A stretch of 45,179 nt of DNA from Bacteroidales bacterium. Its GTDB lineage: Bacteria; Planctomycetota; Planctomycetia; Gemmatales; Gemmataceae. The position numbers were made by a program, and so were the translations under genes. The DNA lies in the NCBI GenBank assembly GCA_026931725.1, contig JAIXLE010000020.1:1-45179 (forward strand), in the 5' to 3' direction. Each line of letters opens with the position of its first letter. Position 1 is the first letter of the stretch. The notes below the pieces were generated by a model, which was not told the origin of the DNA, did not search any database, and worked only from the letters and a program-made list of their open reading frames with translations. Below, piece by piece: positions 34,068 to 42,610 of this stretch.

Positions 34068-35720
34068 ATGGGAATCGGCAGTAACCAGCACAAGCATCAG
34101 GATATTCGCGAAGCCATTTTAGCTGGCCCCAAGGCCACCCGAGAGTTTCTCCAGCAGAATGATCAGTTTCTCGATGAATTACTTTTTGTCGCAGTCGATG
34201 AGTCGGGCAAATCAGCACTCGTGTACGCGGTCGAAATGGGCAACCCCGAAGTGGTGGAAGCGATTCTGGATGGTATGAACCGACTGCCACCCGATGACCG
34301 GCAGGAGATACTCAACAACTTTGGCTTCAATTCTAGTCGGAAAAACGTACTCCACTTGGCAGCGGAACGCGGCGATCCCACGATCGTCACGCAGCTGGCC
34401 AACACCGGCATGGAGGTGGATGACACCGATCTCAGCGGCAATCGAGCCCTGTTCTATGCCATTACGAATGGTCATGTCGAAGCAGTCAAAGCCCTGATCA
34501 CCGCCGGGGCCGATGTCAACAAAAGTGTCAACGGCGACCATATGACCCCAGTTCAAGTGGCTGCAAGAACAGGCCATTTGGAAATGGTCCAGACGCTGAT
34601 AGAGTCGGGAGCCGAGCCGCTGCGGGGAACTCCTCCAGCACTGGCCTATGCATCGTCGCGTGAGGTAGCCGACTTTCTGATCGACGACGCGAAGAAACAT
34701 CATTTCCCCATCCCACCTTCGGTGCGACTGGCCGCTGAAGCACGGATCGGCAATGCCGCCAAAGTAAAGGAACTCTTGGAGAAACACCCTGATGTGGCAG
34801 CAGATGCATTTCCCATGCGTACCAGCGGCAAGCTGCTGCTGGAAGATCTCATCGATCGCGCCAATCCGGATGTGCTCAATCTGCTTGCAGTCCGTAAGAG
34901 CGATAATGTCCCGGACAAAACTCTCTTCGCCATATTACTGGACGAAAATGTTGCCAATGGCCATGTGGATAAGGTGAAGACGATCGTGCAGTTGGGCGGC
35001 AAGGAACTCTTGTACAAAAGATCCCCATTAGAAACACCGGCAACCAACGGGGATATTGCGATGGCCAACGCGATTATCGAGATGCGTGGCGCGGGTTTCG
35101 ACAACAGTAATGAGCTGGCTCTCGCAGCGGCGGTCGAGGCTGGCCAGACCGAAATGGTGGAGTTCCTGACCCAGAAACTGGGCGGCAAGGAGTTTCTGAT
35201 GGAGCACGGAGGTATCGCGTTGGTTACGGCGGCGAATAACGGCGATATCGCCATGCTGGAAACATTGGTCCGACATGGTGGTAAGGATTTTGTCGTGCAG
35301 CGGGGCGAATATGCGCTGCGGAATGCGGCTGAAAATGGTGATAGCAAGATGGTCAAGGCTCTCGTCGAGACGGGCGGGGCGGAATATGTCCAGAAGTTCG
35401 TCCCATCCGCCATTGAAGCGGCGACGAAAGGAGGCCATCACGGCGTATCGGATTACTTACGCCGACAGCAGGCCGGCATGGAGGAACAGGAGCGTGAACA
35501 GAGGGGCCCAGGCAAGACGGGTGCGGGGACGAATCCTTCCGATCTCAGTCCAAGCGTGAAAAAGATGGCGTCCGAGGCGGCGAGTGGCATCGCCGGCACG
35601 ATTGCGCTGGCGGGGGCCGCACCTGTGGGAACGCTCCTGTCCGGTGGCGAACAGGTTCTCGGATCTCCCGCCAAACCAGCACCTCCTGCATTCGGACGCG
35701 GTGCTGAATCCGGACGATGA
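34068..35720 (+). CDS. Ankyrin-repeat protein
   Basis: 550 residues with many ankyrin-type units between about 35 and 470. Clear ones include SGKSALVYAVEMGNPEVVEAIL, KNVLHLAAERGDPTIVTQL, SGNRALFYAITNGHVEAVKALITAGADVN and HMTPVQVAARTGHLEMVQTLIESGAE. Later units such as NGDIAMLETLVRHGGKDF are diverged but keep the G-D-x-x-x-V/L-x-x-L pattern. The C-terminus is Gln/Glu/Arg-rich, then a hydrophobic Ala/Gly stretch (GIAGTIALAGAAPVGTLL). No enzyme domain. An excellent AGGAGGAG ribosome binding site lies before the ATG. Ankyrin proteins mediate protein binding and are sometimes secreted effectors; here a partner is unknown. Confidence 0.85.
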   Translation: MGIGSNQHKHQDIREAILAGPKATREFLQQNDQFLDELLFVAVDESGKSALVYAVEMGNPEVVEAILDGMNRLPPDDRQEILNNFGFNSSRKNVLHLAAERGDPTIVTQLANTGMEVDDTDLSGNRALFYAITNGHVEAVKALITAGADVNKSVNGDHMTPVQVAARTGHLEMVQTLIESGAEPLRGTPPALAYASSREVADFLIDDAKKHHFPIPPSVRLAAEARIGNAAKVKELLEKHPDVAADAFPMRTSGKLLLEDLIDRANPDVLNLLAVRKSDNVPDKTLFAILLDENVANGHVDKVKTIVQLGGKELLYKRSPLETPATNGDIAMANAIIEMRGAGFDNSNELALAAAVEAGQTEMVEFLTQKLGGKEFLMEHGGIALVTAANNGDIAMLETLVRHGGKDFVVQRGEYALRNAAENGDSKMVKALVETGGAEYVQKFVPSAIEAATKGGHHGVSDYLRRQQAGMEEQEREQRGPGKTGAGTNPSDLSPSVKKMASEAASGIAGTIALAGAAPVGTLLSGGEQVLGSPAKPAPPAFGRGAESGR

Positions 35721-36118
35721 GTCCGAGAGGCTGTCGCCGTGCCGTTTATTATCGCAGTGAGCACGTCCTACTGACAACCGGTACTTTGGCCAATGCGGGT
35801 ATGAGCGATGTGAGCATTGCCTCAACAGCGAGGCAGGAAAACCAACCTCTCCTTCAGCAACCAGTGAAAGCCATGCTGATACCGGCTTCTCGTTGTTGAT
35901 GAATCCCCCTTCCGCGAAACACAAGTAGCATTTTTCGGTGGAGGGGGGGGCGAAAGCCCATTGATACAAAGGGGGAACGCCGTCAAGGGCGAACGGCATG
36001 GAGGGGCACACGGTCTGCTCGATCGAGGTTTTGCGCGGAAAATCGGGGAGGAGCCGTGCCGGTCGCCCGGCCTGATCCTTGACGGTGCGGGGCGGGGGAT
36101 GCTTCCCCCTTCTTGTTT
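35721..36118. other. Gene-free region after the ankyrin gene
   Basis: About 400 bases with no convincing ORF. It includes a CTCGTTGTTGATGAATCC stretch and a run of nine G at 35941. No repeat relation to other parts of the window was seen. It looks like decayed or non-coding DNA. Confidence 0.3.
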
Positions 36119-36307
36119 TCAGGGCCGGGTTCTCGCCCGTGGTGCGAGTTCCAGGGCTTTGTTGAGTGCCTGTATGATTTCGCTACCCGTAGCGACCATC
36201 CTCCCGGTATCGTTCGAGATGCCGAGTGTTTCCAGCATCAATTCATACCGCTCCAGTTTGGACGGCTGATTTGGCAGGACGGTGTATTCCAGCACGCTTC
36301 TTTCCAT
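36119..36307 (-). CDS. Possible 62-residue protein
   Basis: The product (SVLEYTVLPNQPSKLERYELMLETLGISNDTGRMVATGSEIIQALNKALEL) has a plausible amphipathic helical pattern and looks like coding sequence, but there is no clear ribosome binding site at the ATG, and an alternative GTG four codons later is possible. It sits in a region with other small or decayed frames. Family unknown. Confidence 0.4.
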   Translation of the reverse strand: MERSVLEYTVLPNQPSKLERYELMLETLGISNDTGRMVATGSEIIQALNKALELAPRARTRP

Positions 36308-36433
36308 TACATCGAGTTTCCCGCCCAACGCGGGGTTCGGCACAGAAACAAGTCCGATGGTCAACAGGCATCGTGCTGTTTGGAAACAAAACGGACATTC
36401 TCTGCTTACAGTAAAACAATCGCCCTCTATGTC

Positions 36434-36682
36434 ATGATGCAAATCGACGACACCAACCTACTATGGAACATAACGGTAGTGTGCGCGGCAGTAATTGGCG
36501 GGCGATATGCTGTCAAGAAGTTCCGATTCAAGAAATCCGTTGGCGTCCGTTACGACTCTACTTGTGAGGTTCCCTCGCAAGAAATGCAAATAGCGTGTTT
36601 TGGGCGGAAGGGGCGGTGGTTACTTGCGGGGCGGCGAGTCAGCCTGTTTCGTGGCCTCGCGGCGTTCATCTTCAGCCTTTGA
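36434..36682 (+). CDS. Doubtful small membrane ORF
   Basis: 82 residues beginning MMQIDDTNLLWNITVVCAAVIGG, one possible membrane segment followed by a basic tail. It overlaps the 36620-36832 gene on the other strand over 63 bases and lacks a ribosome binding site, so it may be a remnant. Reported because the N-terminal part looks protein-like. Confidence 0.2.
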   Translation: MMQIDDTNLLWNITVVCAAVIGGRYAVKKFRFKKSVGVRYDSTCEVPSQEMQIACFGRKGRWLLAGRRVSLFRGLAAFIFSL

Positions 36683-36832
36683 CCATGATTCTTGCGAAGG
36701 GGGCGATGCGGGCGGTGTGATGCGTTCAACTGCCGTCACGCCAAGATTGGCCAGTTTCCCTTCATGAAACATTGCGAGCAACTTCTTGGCGTCTTCCTCC
36801 GAGGAAAGTTCAAGTGTGATTTCTACCGGCAT
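36620..36832 (-). CDS. Small protein sharing a domain with the XRE regulator
   Basis: 70 residues. The first half, MPVEITLELSSEEDAKKLLAM, then FHEGKLANLGVTAVERI, closely resembles a segment of the XRE-type regulator encoded just upstream (ITLELSREDADRLVRAF, then LLDELSSLGITRLQDD). The second half is a Pro/Ser/Glu/Lys-rich tail. It may be a stand-alone copy of a ligand- or protein-interaction module that could modulate the regulator. No DNA-binding motif of its own. The ribosome binding site (GAGAAG) is modest. Confidence 0.55.
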   Translation of the reverse strand: MPVEITLELSSEEDAKKLLAMFHEGKLANLGVTAVERITPPASPPSQESWSKAEDERREATKQADSPPRK

Positions 36833-37038
36833 CCATTCTTCTCATGCTTTGTGTTCGTCACGACAGTCCGCAACTGACATCGCACCCGCATCGCCCCTCT
36901 CGTTGAAAGTAAATGCGGTTGCCTTGCCATTGCATCCCACCAATCAGAACTATCATGCCAGAGATTCATTTACAAATGGTAATTGCCACTATCCGGTCAT
37001 CGCCAAGGGCGCAATGGGGCATCTATTCTGCTGGATAA

Positions 37039-37719
37039 TCAGTCTGTTTCCTCTTTTCTTTGTTCAGTCTTCTGATGGGCTTGCGTGCCATATTTTGCCT
37101 TAATGATGAGCATCGGCGCATTCGGTGAAGCATAGTGGAATCCGTCGATAATGGCGGATGTGATGTCTTCTCCGGTTGCGTCGTCCTGCAACCGGGTGAT
37201 TCCCAGCGAGGACAATTCGTCCAGGAGGAATGCCCGCACCAGTCTGTCGGCATCTTCCCTGCTGAGTTCCAGCGTGATGAGAACGCTGTTCGTTGGTGCG
37301 ACACTCACCACGGTGACATCTCCCTTCAGATGACACTGTTCGAGAATCTGTTTGACGAACGCCTCGCGGGCCTGCGCGTCGAAACTCTCAAGCTCAAAGG
37401 TAGATACCGTGACACGCAGCCGAGGTGTATCAACCGTCTGATACGGGAGCACCCCATTGGCAGGGGCTAGCGTTGCAGGGGCAGGTGTATCTGGTAATGC
37501 GTCAGAAACGATGATTTTGTCCGGAGTTGTTTTCAGCACTTCGGCCAACCTGGCCACGTTGAACATGTAAGCGGGCTGGCCATTCATCCACCTCCGCATA
37601 TTTCTGGCGCTCACATCAACCTGAGCCGCTAATGCCTTAAGTGACAGCCCGCGCTGCACGCGCAGGCGGCTGATTTCGTCTGCCCGAAGCACATAGCTAC
37701 GTTCGCTTTCCTCGCCCAC
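37039..37719 (-). CDS. XRE-family regulator with a repeated C-terminal module
   Basis: 226 residues from a GTG preceded by GGAGG at six bases; the ATG at 37755 upstream has no ribosome binding site. The N-terminal helix-turn-helix (ISRLRVQRGLSLKALAAQVDVSARNMRRWMNGQPAYMFNVARLAEVL, about 14-60) is of the lambda repressor/Cro type. Residues 95-190 form an alpha/beta domain (VTVSTFELESFDAQAREAFVKQIL, VLITLELSREDADRL). It is transcribed divergently from the ParB-like gene that heads the coupling-protein operon; a palindrome in the shared intergenic region is the probable operator. Confidence 0.82.
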   Translation of the reverse strand: MGEESERSYVLRADEISRLRVQRGLSLKALAAQVDVSARNMRRWMNGQPAYMFNVARLAEVLKTTPDKIIVSDALPDTPAPATLAPANGVLPYQTVDTPRLRVTVSTFELESFDAQAREAFVKQILEQCHLKGDVTVVSVAPTNSVLITLELSREDADRLVRAFLLDELSSLGITRLQDDATGEDITSAIIDGFHYASPNAPMLIIKAKYGTQAHQKTEQRKEETD

Positions 37720-37776
37720 AGATGTCCTCCAGATGGCAGTTCTCTGCCCCCACATGTCCCTTCGACGGATTTACGA

Positions 37777-37815
37777 TTCTCCCAGATGCAAATAGTCACC
37801 GCATTCCTGGGAGAA
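37777..37815. promoter_or_regulatory. Palindromic operator candidate
   Basis: TTCTCCCAG and CTGGGAGAA are perfect 9-base inverted arms 21 bases apart, in the 100-base divergent region between the XRE regulator and the ParB-like gene. The right arm covers the ribosome binding site of the ParB-like gene, so binding would block that operon. Confidence 0.6.
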
Positions 37816-37819
37816 CAAC

Positions 37820-38617
37820 ATGGCGAAGCTCGTCAAGCAACCTTTGACCTGGTTCAAGTTCAATCCACAAGTACGACGGCACTTCGACGAATCGGGGCTT
37901 CCCGCGCTGGGCGAATCGTTGAAGGTTCGACAAATCCAGCCAGTTCTGGCAAAGCCGGATGGAACCTTGATTGCCGGAGAACGGCGATTTCGGGCTGCCG
38001 CTCTCGTGGGAATGACCGAACTCGAAGTGATTATATCCGATGAACCGCTGACAGACACGCAGATCAAGGTCGTGCAGTTGGCCGAAAATGTTCACCGGGC
38101 CGACCTCAAGGACATCGAGAAGTATAAGGGTTGCGAGGAGCTTTTGCGGCTGAATCCCGGCTGGAACAACAAGGCGCTGGCCGAGCACCTGCATCTGAGC
38201 GAATCCGCGATCACCAAGTACCTCTCTCCTTCCCGGTGTATCCCAGAGGTACAGCAAGCTCTCGAAGCCGGTCGTATCGGCATCGCTGCCTGTTACGAGA
38301 TCAGCCGGGTTCCTGCCGACCAGCAGTCTGAACTGTTGCACCATGCTCTCGACGGTGCCTCCCGCGACGAACTCGCCAAGCGTGTTCGCAAACCGAAGCA
38401 GGCCGACACGCCGCAGGTGCGAATGAAGCGGATCGTGTGTCCTCTGTCGTCGGGCGTTTCGATCACGGTGTCCGGCGCGGACCTCTCACTCGACGACTTC
38501 ATCGAATCCCTTTCCGAAGCCCAGAAGGAAGCCCGCAAGGCGCGAGAACAGTCGCTTGACGCGAAGACCTTTTCCGCCGTGATGAAGGATAAGGCCAAGA
38601 AGGGAGCGGGCCAATGA
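37820..38617 (+). CDS. ParB-like partition/nuclease protein
   Basis: 265 residues. The ParB N-domain is clear: FKFNPQVRRHFDESGLPALGESLKVRQIQPVLAKPDGTLIAGERRFRAAALVG (GERR box), KVVQLAENVHRADL, and the helix-turn-helix KALAEHLHLSESAITKYLSPSR. The C-terminal third is helical and charged. It heads a plus-strand run leading into the coupling ATPase and is coupled to the next gene by an ATGA overlap. No ParA is present in the window. It may serve mobile-element regulation or transfer rather than chromosome partition. Confidence 0.85.
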   Translation: MAKLVKQPLTWFKFNPQVRRHFDESGLPALGESLKVRQIQPVLAKPDGTLIAGERRFRAAALVGMTELEVIISDEPLTDTQIKVVQLAENVHRADLKDIEKYKGCEELLRLNPGWNNKALAEHLHLSESAITKYLSPSRCIPEVQQALEAGRIGIAACYEISRVPADQQSELLHHALDGASRDELAKRVRKPKQADTPQVRMKRIVCPLSSGVSITVSGADLSLDDFIESLSEAQKEARKAREQSLDAKTFSAVMKDKAKKGAGQ

Positions 38618-38856
38618 ACACCAAGCTCTCCCTCAGCCAACTGATCGACACGTTCACCGGCATGGCCATCGTGGTGCTGCTCGCCGTCATGGCGGAGCGT
38701 GACGAACCGGGCGGCCACCAGCATTACACGCTGCTTGTGATCCTTGTGCTGTTGATGCTGGTCCACGCGGCAAGCGGCTACATCGCCGAGTTTTTCAATC
38801 GCCGGAAACCATCAGACGCGATGGACGACCATCGCAAAGAAGGAGATGACCAATGA
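38614..38856 (+). CDS. Small two-helix membrane protein of the coupling operon
   Basis: 80 residues with two hydrophobic segments (FTGMAIVVLLAVMA, about 13-26, and YTLLVILVLLMLVHAASGYI, about 39-58) and a charged C-terminal tail (RRKPSDAMDDHRKEGDDQ). The start overlaps the ParB-like stop and its own stop overlaps the start of the coupling ATPase, both by ATGA. The arrangement suggests a membrane partner for the ATPase. Family not recognised. Confidence 0.75.
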   Translation: MNTKLSLSQLIDTFTGMAIVVLLAVMAERDEPGGHQHYTLLVILVLLMLVHAASGYIAEFFNRRKPSDAMDDHRKEGDDQ

Positions 38857-40481
38857 CCCCTGAATTCTCGTTACGACGGCTTATCCAGTACGGTGCCGGA
38901 CTTGGCTCGTTGAGCCTGGCCGCCTTCCTGGCGGAGTATGGAGGCCCGCAGCACGAACCGCACATCCTGGTCGGCGGCATCGGCGGCCTGGCGCTCTTGA
39001 CCCATGCGGCGATTGGCAACTTCAAGGACAAACGGCGTGGGATTCGCCGGAAGCCGCCCAGGGACAAGCTCGACCAGGTGCTGCTGTACTGGGACGCCGA
39101 CAACATCCTCACCCTCCGCGATCTCTTGAACGGCCTGGCCATTCTTGGCCGGACCGGCAGCGGGAAAACCAGTGCCGTGGGCAGGGCGCTTGCCCGGGCC
39201 ATTTTGAGAATGCTGGTGGGTTGTGGAGGCATCATCATCGCTGCCAAACAGGGCGAGGACCGGGCGATGTGGGAGGCTCTCTTCACCGAGGCCGGTCGCC
39301 GGGAGGATTTGCTGATCTTTGCGCCGGATCAACCGCTGAGGTTTAACTTCCTCGCCTACGAGATGAATCAGGGCGGAGGACATACCCGCAACATCACCCA
39401 GACACTGATGACCATCGGCGAAAGCCTGCGATCCAGCGACAAGAGTGGCCGTGAGGACAGCGATTTCTGGGAACGGGAGCAGGAACGCCTCCTGTTCAAT
39501 GCCATCGAAATGATCAAGTTGGCTCAGGGGCAGTTCACGGCTCCTGAACTGCAAAAATTCATCGCCACGGCGGCGATGTCGCCGGACGACTTCCATCGAG
39601 AATCCTGGCTTGATGGCTTCCACAATCATGCGTTGCGGGCGGCTTACGAATCTCCCAAGACGCCGCTTGAGCAGCATGATTACGAACTCGCCCGCAGCTA
39701 CTGGGTGGACGAGTTTCCGGCGATGGCGGATCGAACCCGGTCGTCCATTCTCACCGGCGTCATGGGCATCCTGCATGTGTTCAACACGGGTCTGGTGCGC
39801 GAACTCGTCAGCACCACGACCAACGTCACGCCGGACGATCTGTTTGCGGGGCGGTGGATCTTAATTGACCTCGCCGCATCAGAATGGAGCGACATCGGGC
39901 GCTTCGTTGCGGGAGGATGGATTTATCTTGTTCAACGGGCGATTCTCCGCCGCGTGGCCGGACCGGACGCCAATCCAGTCATCATCTGGATCGACGAAGC
40001 CCAAGGGGCGGTTACGTCGTTCCATGCCCAGTACATGGCCCAGTGCCGCAGCCATCTTGGCAGCGCCGCTTATTTGAGCCAGAGCCTGCCGGGATATTAC
40101 GCCGCGCTTGGCGGCGACAAGGGCAAGCACTCCGTGGATGCCCTGCTGGCTGGGTTCTCCACCAAGGTGTTTCACGCTCTCGGTGACTTGGAAACGGCTC
40201 AGTGGGCTTCGGGACTCATTGGGCGGTCACTTCAGCGATTCTCCGGCGGTTCCATGACGCCCGCTGATAGCACCTTCGGCGAACTGATGGGTGAGAGCCG
40301 TTACTCGGGCAGTTTCAGCCAGTCCTATGAGTCCACGCTCCAGGCCAATGAGTTTATGCACGGCCTGCGTACCGGCGGCCCTGAAAACGATTTCATCTGC
40401 GATTGCTACGTGGTCCGTAGCGGAGTTCCCTTCGCCAACGGTCAGAACTGGATCAAGACCAGCTTCGATCAGCGGTTGTGA
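38853..40481 (+). CDS. Type IV coupling protein (TraD/VirD4-like ATPase)
   Basis: 542 residues. One or two N-terminal membrane helices (about 15-27 and 39-52) precede a RecA-like ATPase with Walker A LGRTGSGKTS at 98-107, then RMLVGCGGIIIAAKQGEDR, and Walker B VIIWIDEAQG near residue 374. Following segments (AQCRSHLGSAAYLSQSLPGYYAAL, ADSTFGELMGESRYSGSFSQ) match the TraG/TraD C-terminal part. Coupling proteins bring the relaxase-DNA complex to the secretion channel. The relaxase lies on the same strand about 6 kb upstream. The N-terminal region is shorter than in TraD, and no all-alpha domain stands out. Confidence 0.88.
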   Translation: MTPEFSLRRLIQYGAGLGSLSLAAFLAEYGGPQHEPHILVGGIGGLALLTHAAIGNFKDKRRGIRRKPPRDKLDQVLLYWDADNILTLRDLLNGLAILGRTGSGKTSAVGRALARAILRMLVGCGGIIIAAKQGEDRAMWEALFTEAGRREDLLIFAPDQPLRFNFLAYEMNQGGGHTRNITQTLMTIGESLRSSDKSGREDSDFWEREQERLLFNAIEMIKLAQGQFTAPELQKFIATAAMSPDDFHRESWLDGFHNHALRAAYESPKTPLEQHDYELARSYWVDEFPAMADRTRSSILTGVMGILHVFNTGLVRELVSTTTNVTPDDLFAGRWILIDLAASEWSDIGRFVAGGWIYLVQRAILRRVAGPDANPVIIWIDEAQGAVTSFHAQYMAQCRSHLGSAAYLSQSLPGYYAALGGDKGKHSVDALLAGFSTKVFHALGDLETAQWASGLIGRSLQRFSGGSMTPADSTFGELMGESRYSGSFSQSYESTLQANEFMHGLRTGGPENDFICDCYVVRSGVPFANGQNWIKTSFDQRL

Positions 40482-40534
40482 AGTCGCAACGTCTTGTTTC
40501 CATCAACCCGGCTTCAAGAGCCAAGGAGAATCAC

Positions 40535-41107
40535 ATGCCGCACTATCCCAATGAAGGCCCCGGCGATCAGTTGACGATGGCGGGGAGTTTCAACGCCGCC
40601 TACTTCGCCATGTATGCCCATGCCCTGGCCATGCTGGTGTTCATCCGCAAGGACTTCGGACGCGAGGGCATTGGCCTGGCGGGGTTGTTCACCGTGCTGA
40701 TGATGCTGTTCTGGGGGAGTTATGCCCAGTGCTACCCCATGTTCATCTTCCTGCTGCTGTGGTTCGCCGCCGTCGCGTGCCAGCGCGTCAACCAGTACCT
40801 GAATTGGCGGCGGGGCGTCGTCATTCATAGCCGCTATGCCGGCTATCCCTTCGTGTCGAAGCGTTTGTTTCCCCGCGTGTCGGACCTTAACGCTCGCGGC
40901 GTCGATGCCTTCCTGTGTTTCGGCGTCGGCGGGGTTCTCTACCAGTTCAACCAGCCGCTCGGGCTGTTCGTGATGGCGGGCTTCGTTTCGATCCTGTTCG
41001 TCGAGCATGTGACGGCGCAGCTCGCCCGACGCCGGATGCAGGCCATGCAGGATCAGGAAGTCGAGATGCAGTACCTGGCCGAGCGCTACAAGTCCGGTCG
41101 CTTTTAA
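40535..41107 (+). CDS. Polytopic membrane protein of the coupling operon
   Basis: 190 residues from ATG after AAGGAG. Four hydrophobic segments are likely: FAMYAHALAMLVFI, LFTVLMMLFWGSY with MFIFLLLWFAAVA, and CFGVGGVLYQFN with LGLFVMAGFVSILFVE. The C-terminal tail is charged and may reach the cytoplasm. No family is recognised. Its place in the run of small membrane proteins behind the coupling ATPase suggests a part in DNA transfer or in membrane anchoring of the complex. Confidence 0.75.
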   Translation: MPHYPNEGPGDQLTMAGSFNAAYFAMYAHALAMLVFIRKDFGREGIGLAGLFTVLMMLFWGSYAQCYPMFIFLLLWFAAVACQRVNQYLNWRRGVVIHSRYAGYPFVSKRLFPRVSDLNARGVDAFLCFGVGGVLYQFNQPLGLFVMAGFVSILFVEHVTAQLARRRMQAMQDQEVEMQYLAERYKSGRF

Positions 41108-41138
41108 CTCACCCCAACCGTGAAAGGAGATTGATTCG

Positions 41139-41468
41139 ATGGCCACGGAAAACCCTTCGGAAAACGTCCCCCTGTGGCAGCAGATGCTCGCCAAACGCCG
41201 GGAATGGGTGGAATCCCAGCCGTCCCTGGCGGGCCAGCTCGCGGCGATGGGCCGCGAAGCCGTGAAGGATGTGCGATCCAGCGTGCATGAGTCGTTCTTC
41301 GGACGGCCCGAACACGCGGCGGAACCCGGTTCGCCGGGCAATCCCACGCAGTACATGGTCAACCAGGACCTGGGCACGGTGCATGGGAAGTACGACCACT
41401 CGCAAGACCAGGCCATGTCGGCTGAGGTCGAGCAACAACAACAACAGAACAAGGAGATGGAGCGATGA
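41139..41468 (+). CDS. Soluble hydrophilic protein of the coupling operon
   Basis: 109 residues from ATG with AAGGAG nine bases upstream. Helical start (LWQQMLAKRREWVESQPSLAGQLAAMGREAVKDVRSSVHESFFG), then a Pro/Gly-rich link and a Gln/Glu-rich end (QAMSAEVEQQQQQNKEMER). No membrane segment or known motif. Its stop overlaps the next start (ATGA). Confidence 0.68.
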   Translation: MATENPSENVPLWQQMLAKRREWVESQPSLAGQLAAMGREAVKDVRSSVHESFFGRPEHAAEPGSPGNPTQYMVNQDLGTVHGKYDHSQDQAMSAEVEQQQQQNKEMER

Positions 41469-41833
41469 TCGAGAACTTTTTCAACGAAGTGATGTTCGCC
41501 CTGACCATGCTGCTGATGATCCCGGTGGGGTTCTTCAGCCTCATCGTCATGCTTGTCGCGCTAAATGCTGAAGCGAAACGCAAGCAGCGAGAGCAGGAAG
41601 CCAAGGACAGGGAAAAGGCGGCGGCGGAGTCCGCGGCTGCTTCCGTCGTGCTGTCCAAGGACGATGGCCGCGTCATCGCACAGGTAGCGCCAGAACCGCA
41701 ACTCGTCATGCCGGCTGCGCCGCCTCCGAAGGGCGAAGGCAACACTGCGGCCAAGGTGGCGAAGGTGGTCGCAGGCCGGGCGGCTGCCGCTGTGGCGAAG
41801 CATTATCTCCGGCGTTGGCTGCTCGGGAGATAG
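41465..41833 (+). CDS. Single-span membrane protein of the coupling operon
   Basis: 122 residues. An N-terminal membrane segment (VMFALTMLLMIPVGFFSLIVMLVAL, about 8-32) is followed by a long charged coiled stretch (NAEAKRKQREQEAKDREKAAAESAAAS) and an Ala-rich basic end. Start coupled by ATGA to the previous gene. Family unknown; shape is like many secretion-accessory proteins. Confidence 0.7.
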   Translation: MIENFFNEVMFALTMLLMIPVGFFSLIVMLVALNAEAKRKQREQEAKDREKAAAESAAASVVLSKDDGRVIAQVAPEPQLVMPAAPPPKGEGNTAAKVAKVVAGRAAAAVAKHYLRRWLLGR

Positions 41834-41885
41834 CTAACGGGTTTCTTGTGTCTGACTTCTCTTACCCGAAAGGAAACGGTTCATC

Positions 41886-42278
41886 ATGCAAACGACAGTC
41901 AAGTTTTTCTGCCAGAACTGCGGTTGTCCCATCGTGGCCGATGGGGCTGCCGCCGGGGAGTCCTTCCAGTGTTTTAAGTGCCCGGAGATGGTCACGATCC
42001 CGCCGCCCAGGGCACTGATGCGCGTCGATCAGGACGCTTCCATCGCCGAATGCCGCACCGATGCGAACGGTATCGTCATGGCGCAGAGCCTTGTGTCCCA
42101 CGCGCCGCCGGTCAGCACAGCACCGGTTGAGCTTCGCCTGCCGGGAGGACAACTGGGCCTGAAGGCGAACGTGGATCAGAAGACCAGCAATGCGATGGCC
42201 ACGACGTTCCTGGGCGCATTGCTGGTCGCATTCGGTGCCATGCTGGCCGTCATGCTCGGCGGCAAGGACAAGGCGTAG
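41886..42278 (+). CDS. Zinc-ribbon membrane protein
   Basis: 130 residues. The N-terminus has a zinc ribbon, FFCQNCGCPIVADGAAAG, then FQCFKCPEMVTIPPP (two CxxC pairs), a module common in Planctomycetota proteins. A C-terminal hydrophobic segment (TTFLGALLVAFGAMLAVMLGG) provides a membrane anchor. AAAGGAAA lies before the ATG. Role unknown; probably attached to the same operon. Confidence 0.72.
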   Translation: MQTTVKFFCQNCGCPIVADGAAAGESFQCFKCPEMVTIPPPRALMRVDQDASIAECRTDANGIVMAQSLVSHAPPVSTAPVELRLPGGQLGLKANVDQKTSNAMATTFLGALLVAFGAMLAVMLGGKDKA

Positions 42279-42343
42279 ACGTGTTTCTCTGACTTCAGGG
42301 GGAAGCAACCGCTCCCCCGCATTTCCAGGAAGCGAGGTGCTCC

Positions 42344-42541
42344 ATGAACAATGAACGAGAGTGGGACGGCGACGAGATGCCGTCACTGGAGGAGATGAAG
42401 CGGCTTCATCGTGAATGGCGAGGCAACGCCACGCATCTGCCGCTATGGGAAAAGGGCGTGAACTACGAGGACCAGCAGGACCGCTCCCTCGACGATCAAC
42501 CCCCGCAACGCAGGCAACGTGACCGGGGCCATGAACGATAG
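42344..42541 (+). CDS. Short acidic/basic hydrophilic protein
   Basis: 65 residues, very polar: MNNEREWDGDEMPSLEEMKR at the start and DQPPQRRQRDRGHER at the end. The ribosome binding site is GCGAGGTG at seven bases. No domain. It lies in a regular run of plus-strand genes and has matching codon use, which supports it. Confidence 0.55.
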   Translation: MNNEREWDGDEMPSLEEMKRLHREWRGNATHLPLWEKGVNYEDQQDRSLDDQPPQRRQRDRGHER

Positions 42542-42610
42542 GAAATGACACCATCCCAAACGCCATGTGGGCGGGGTCATCACCCACCCGCATGGCGAGG
42601 AGATGAGGCC

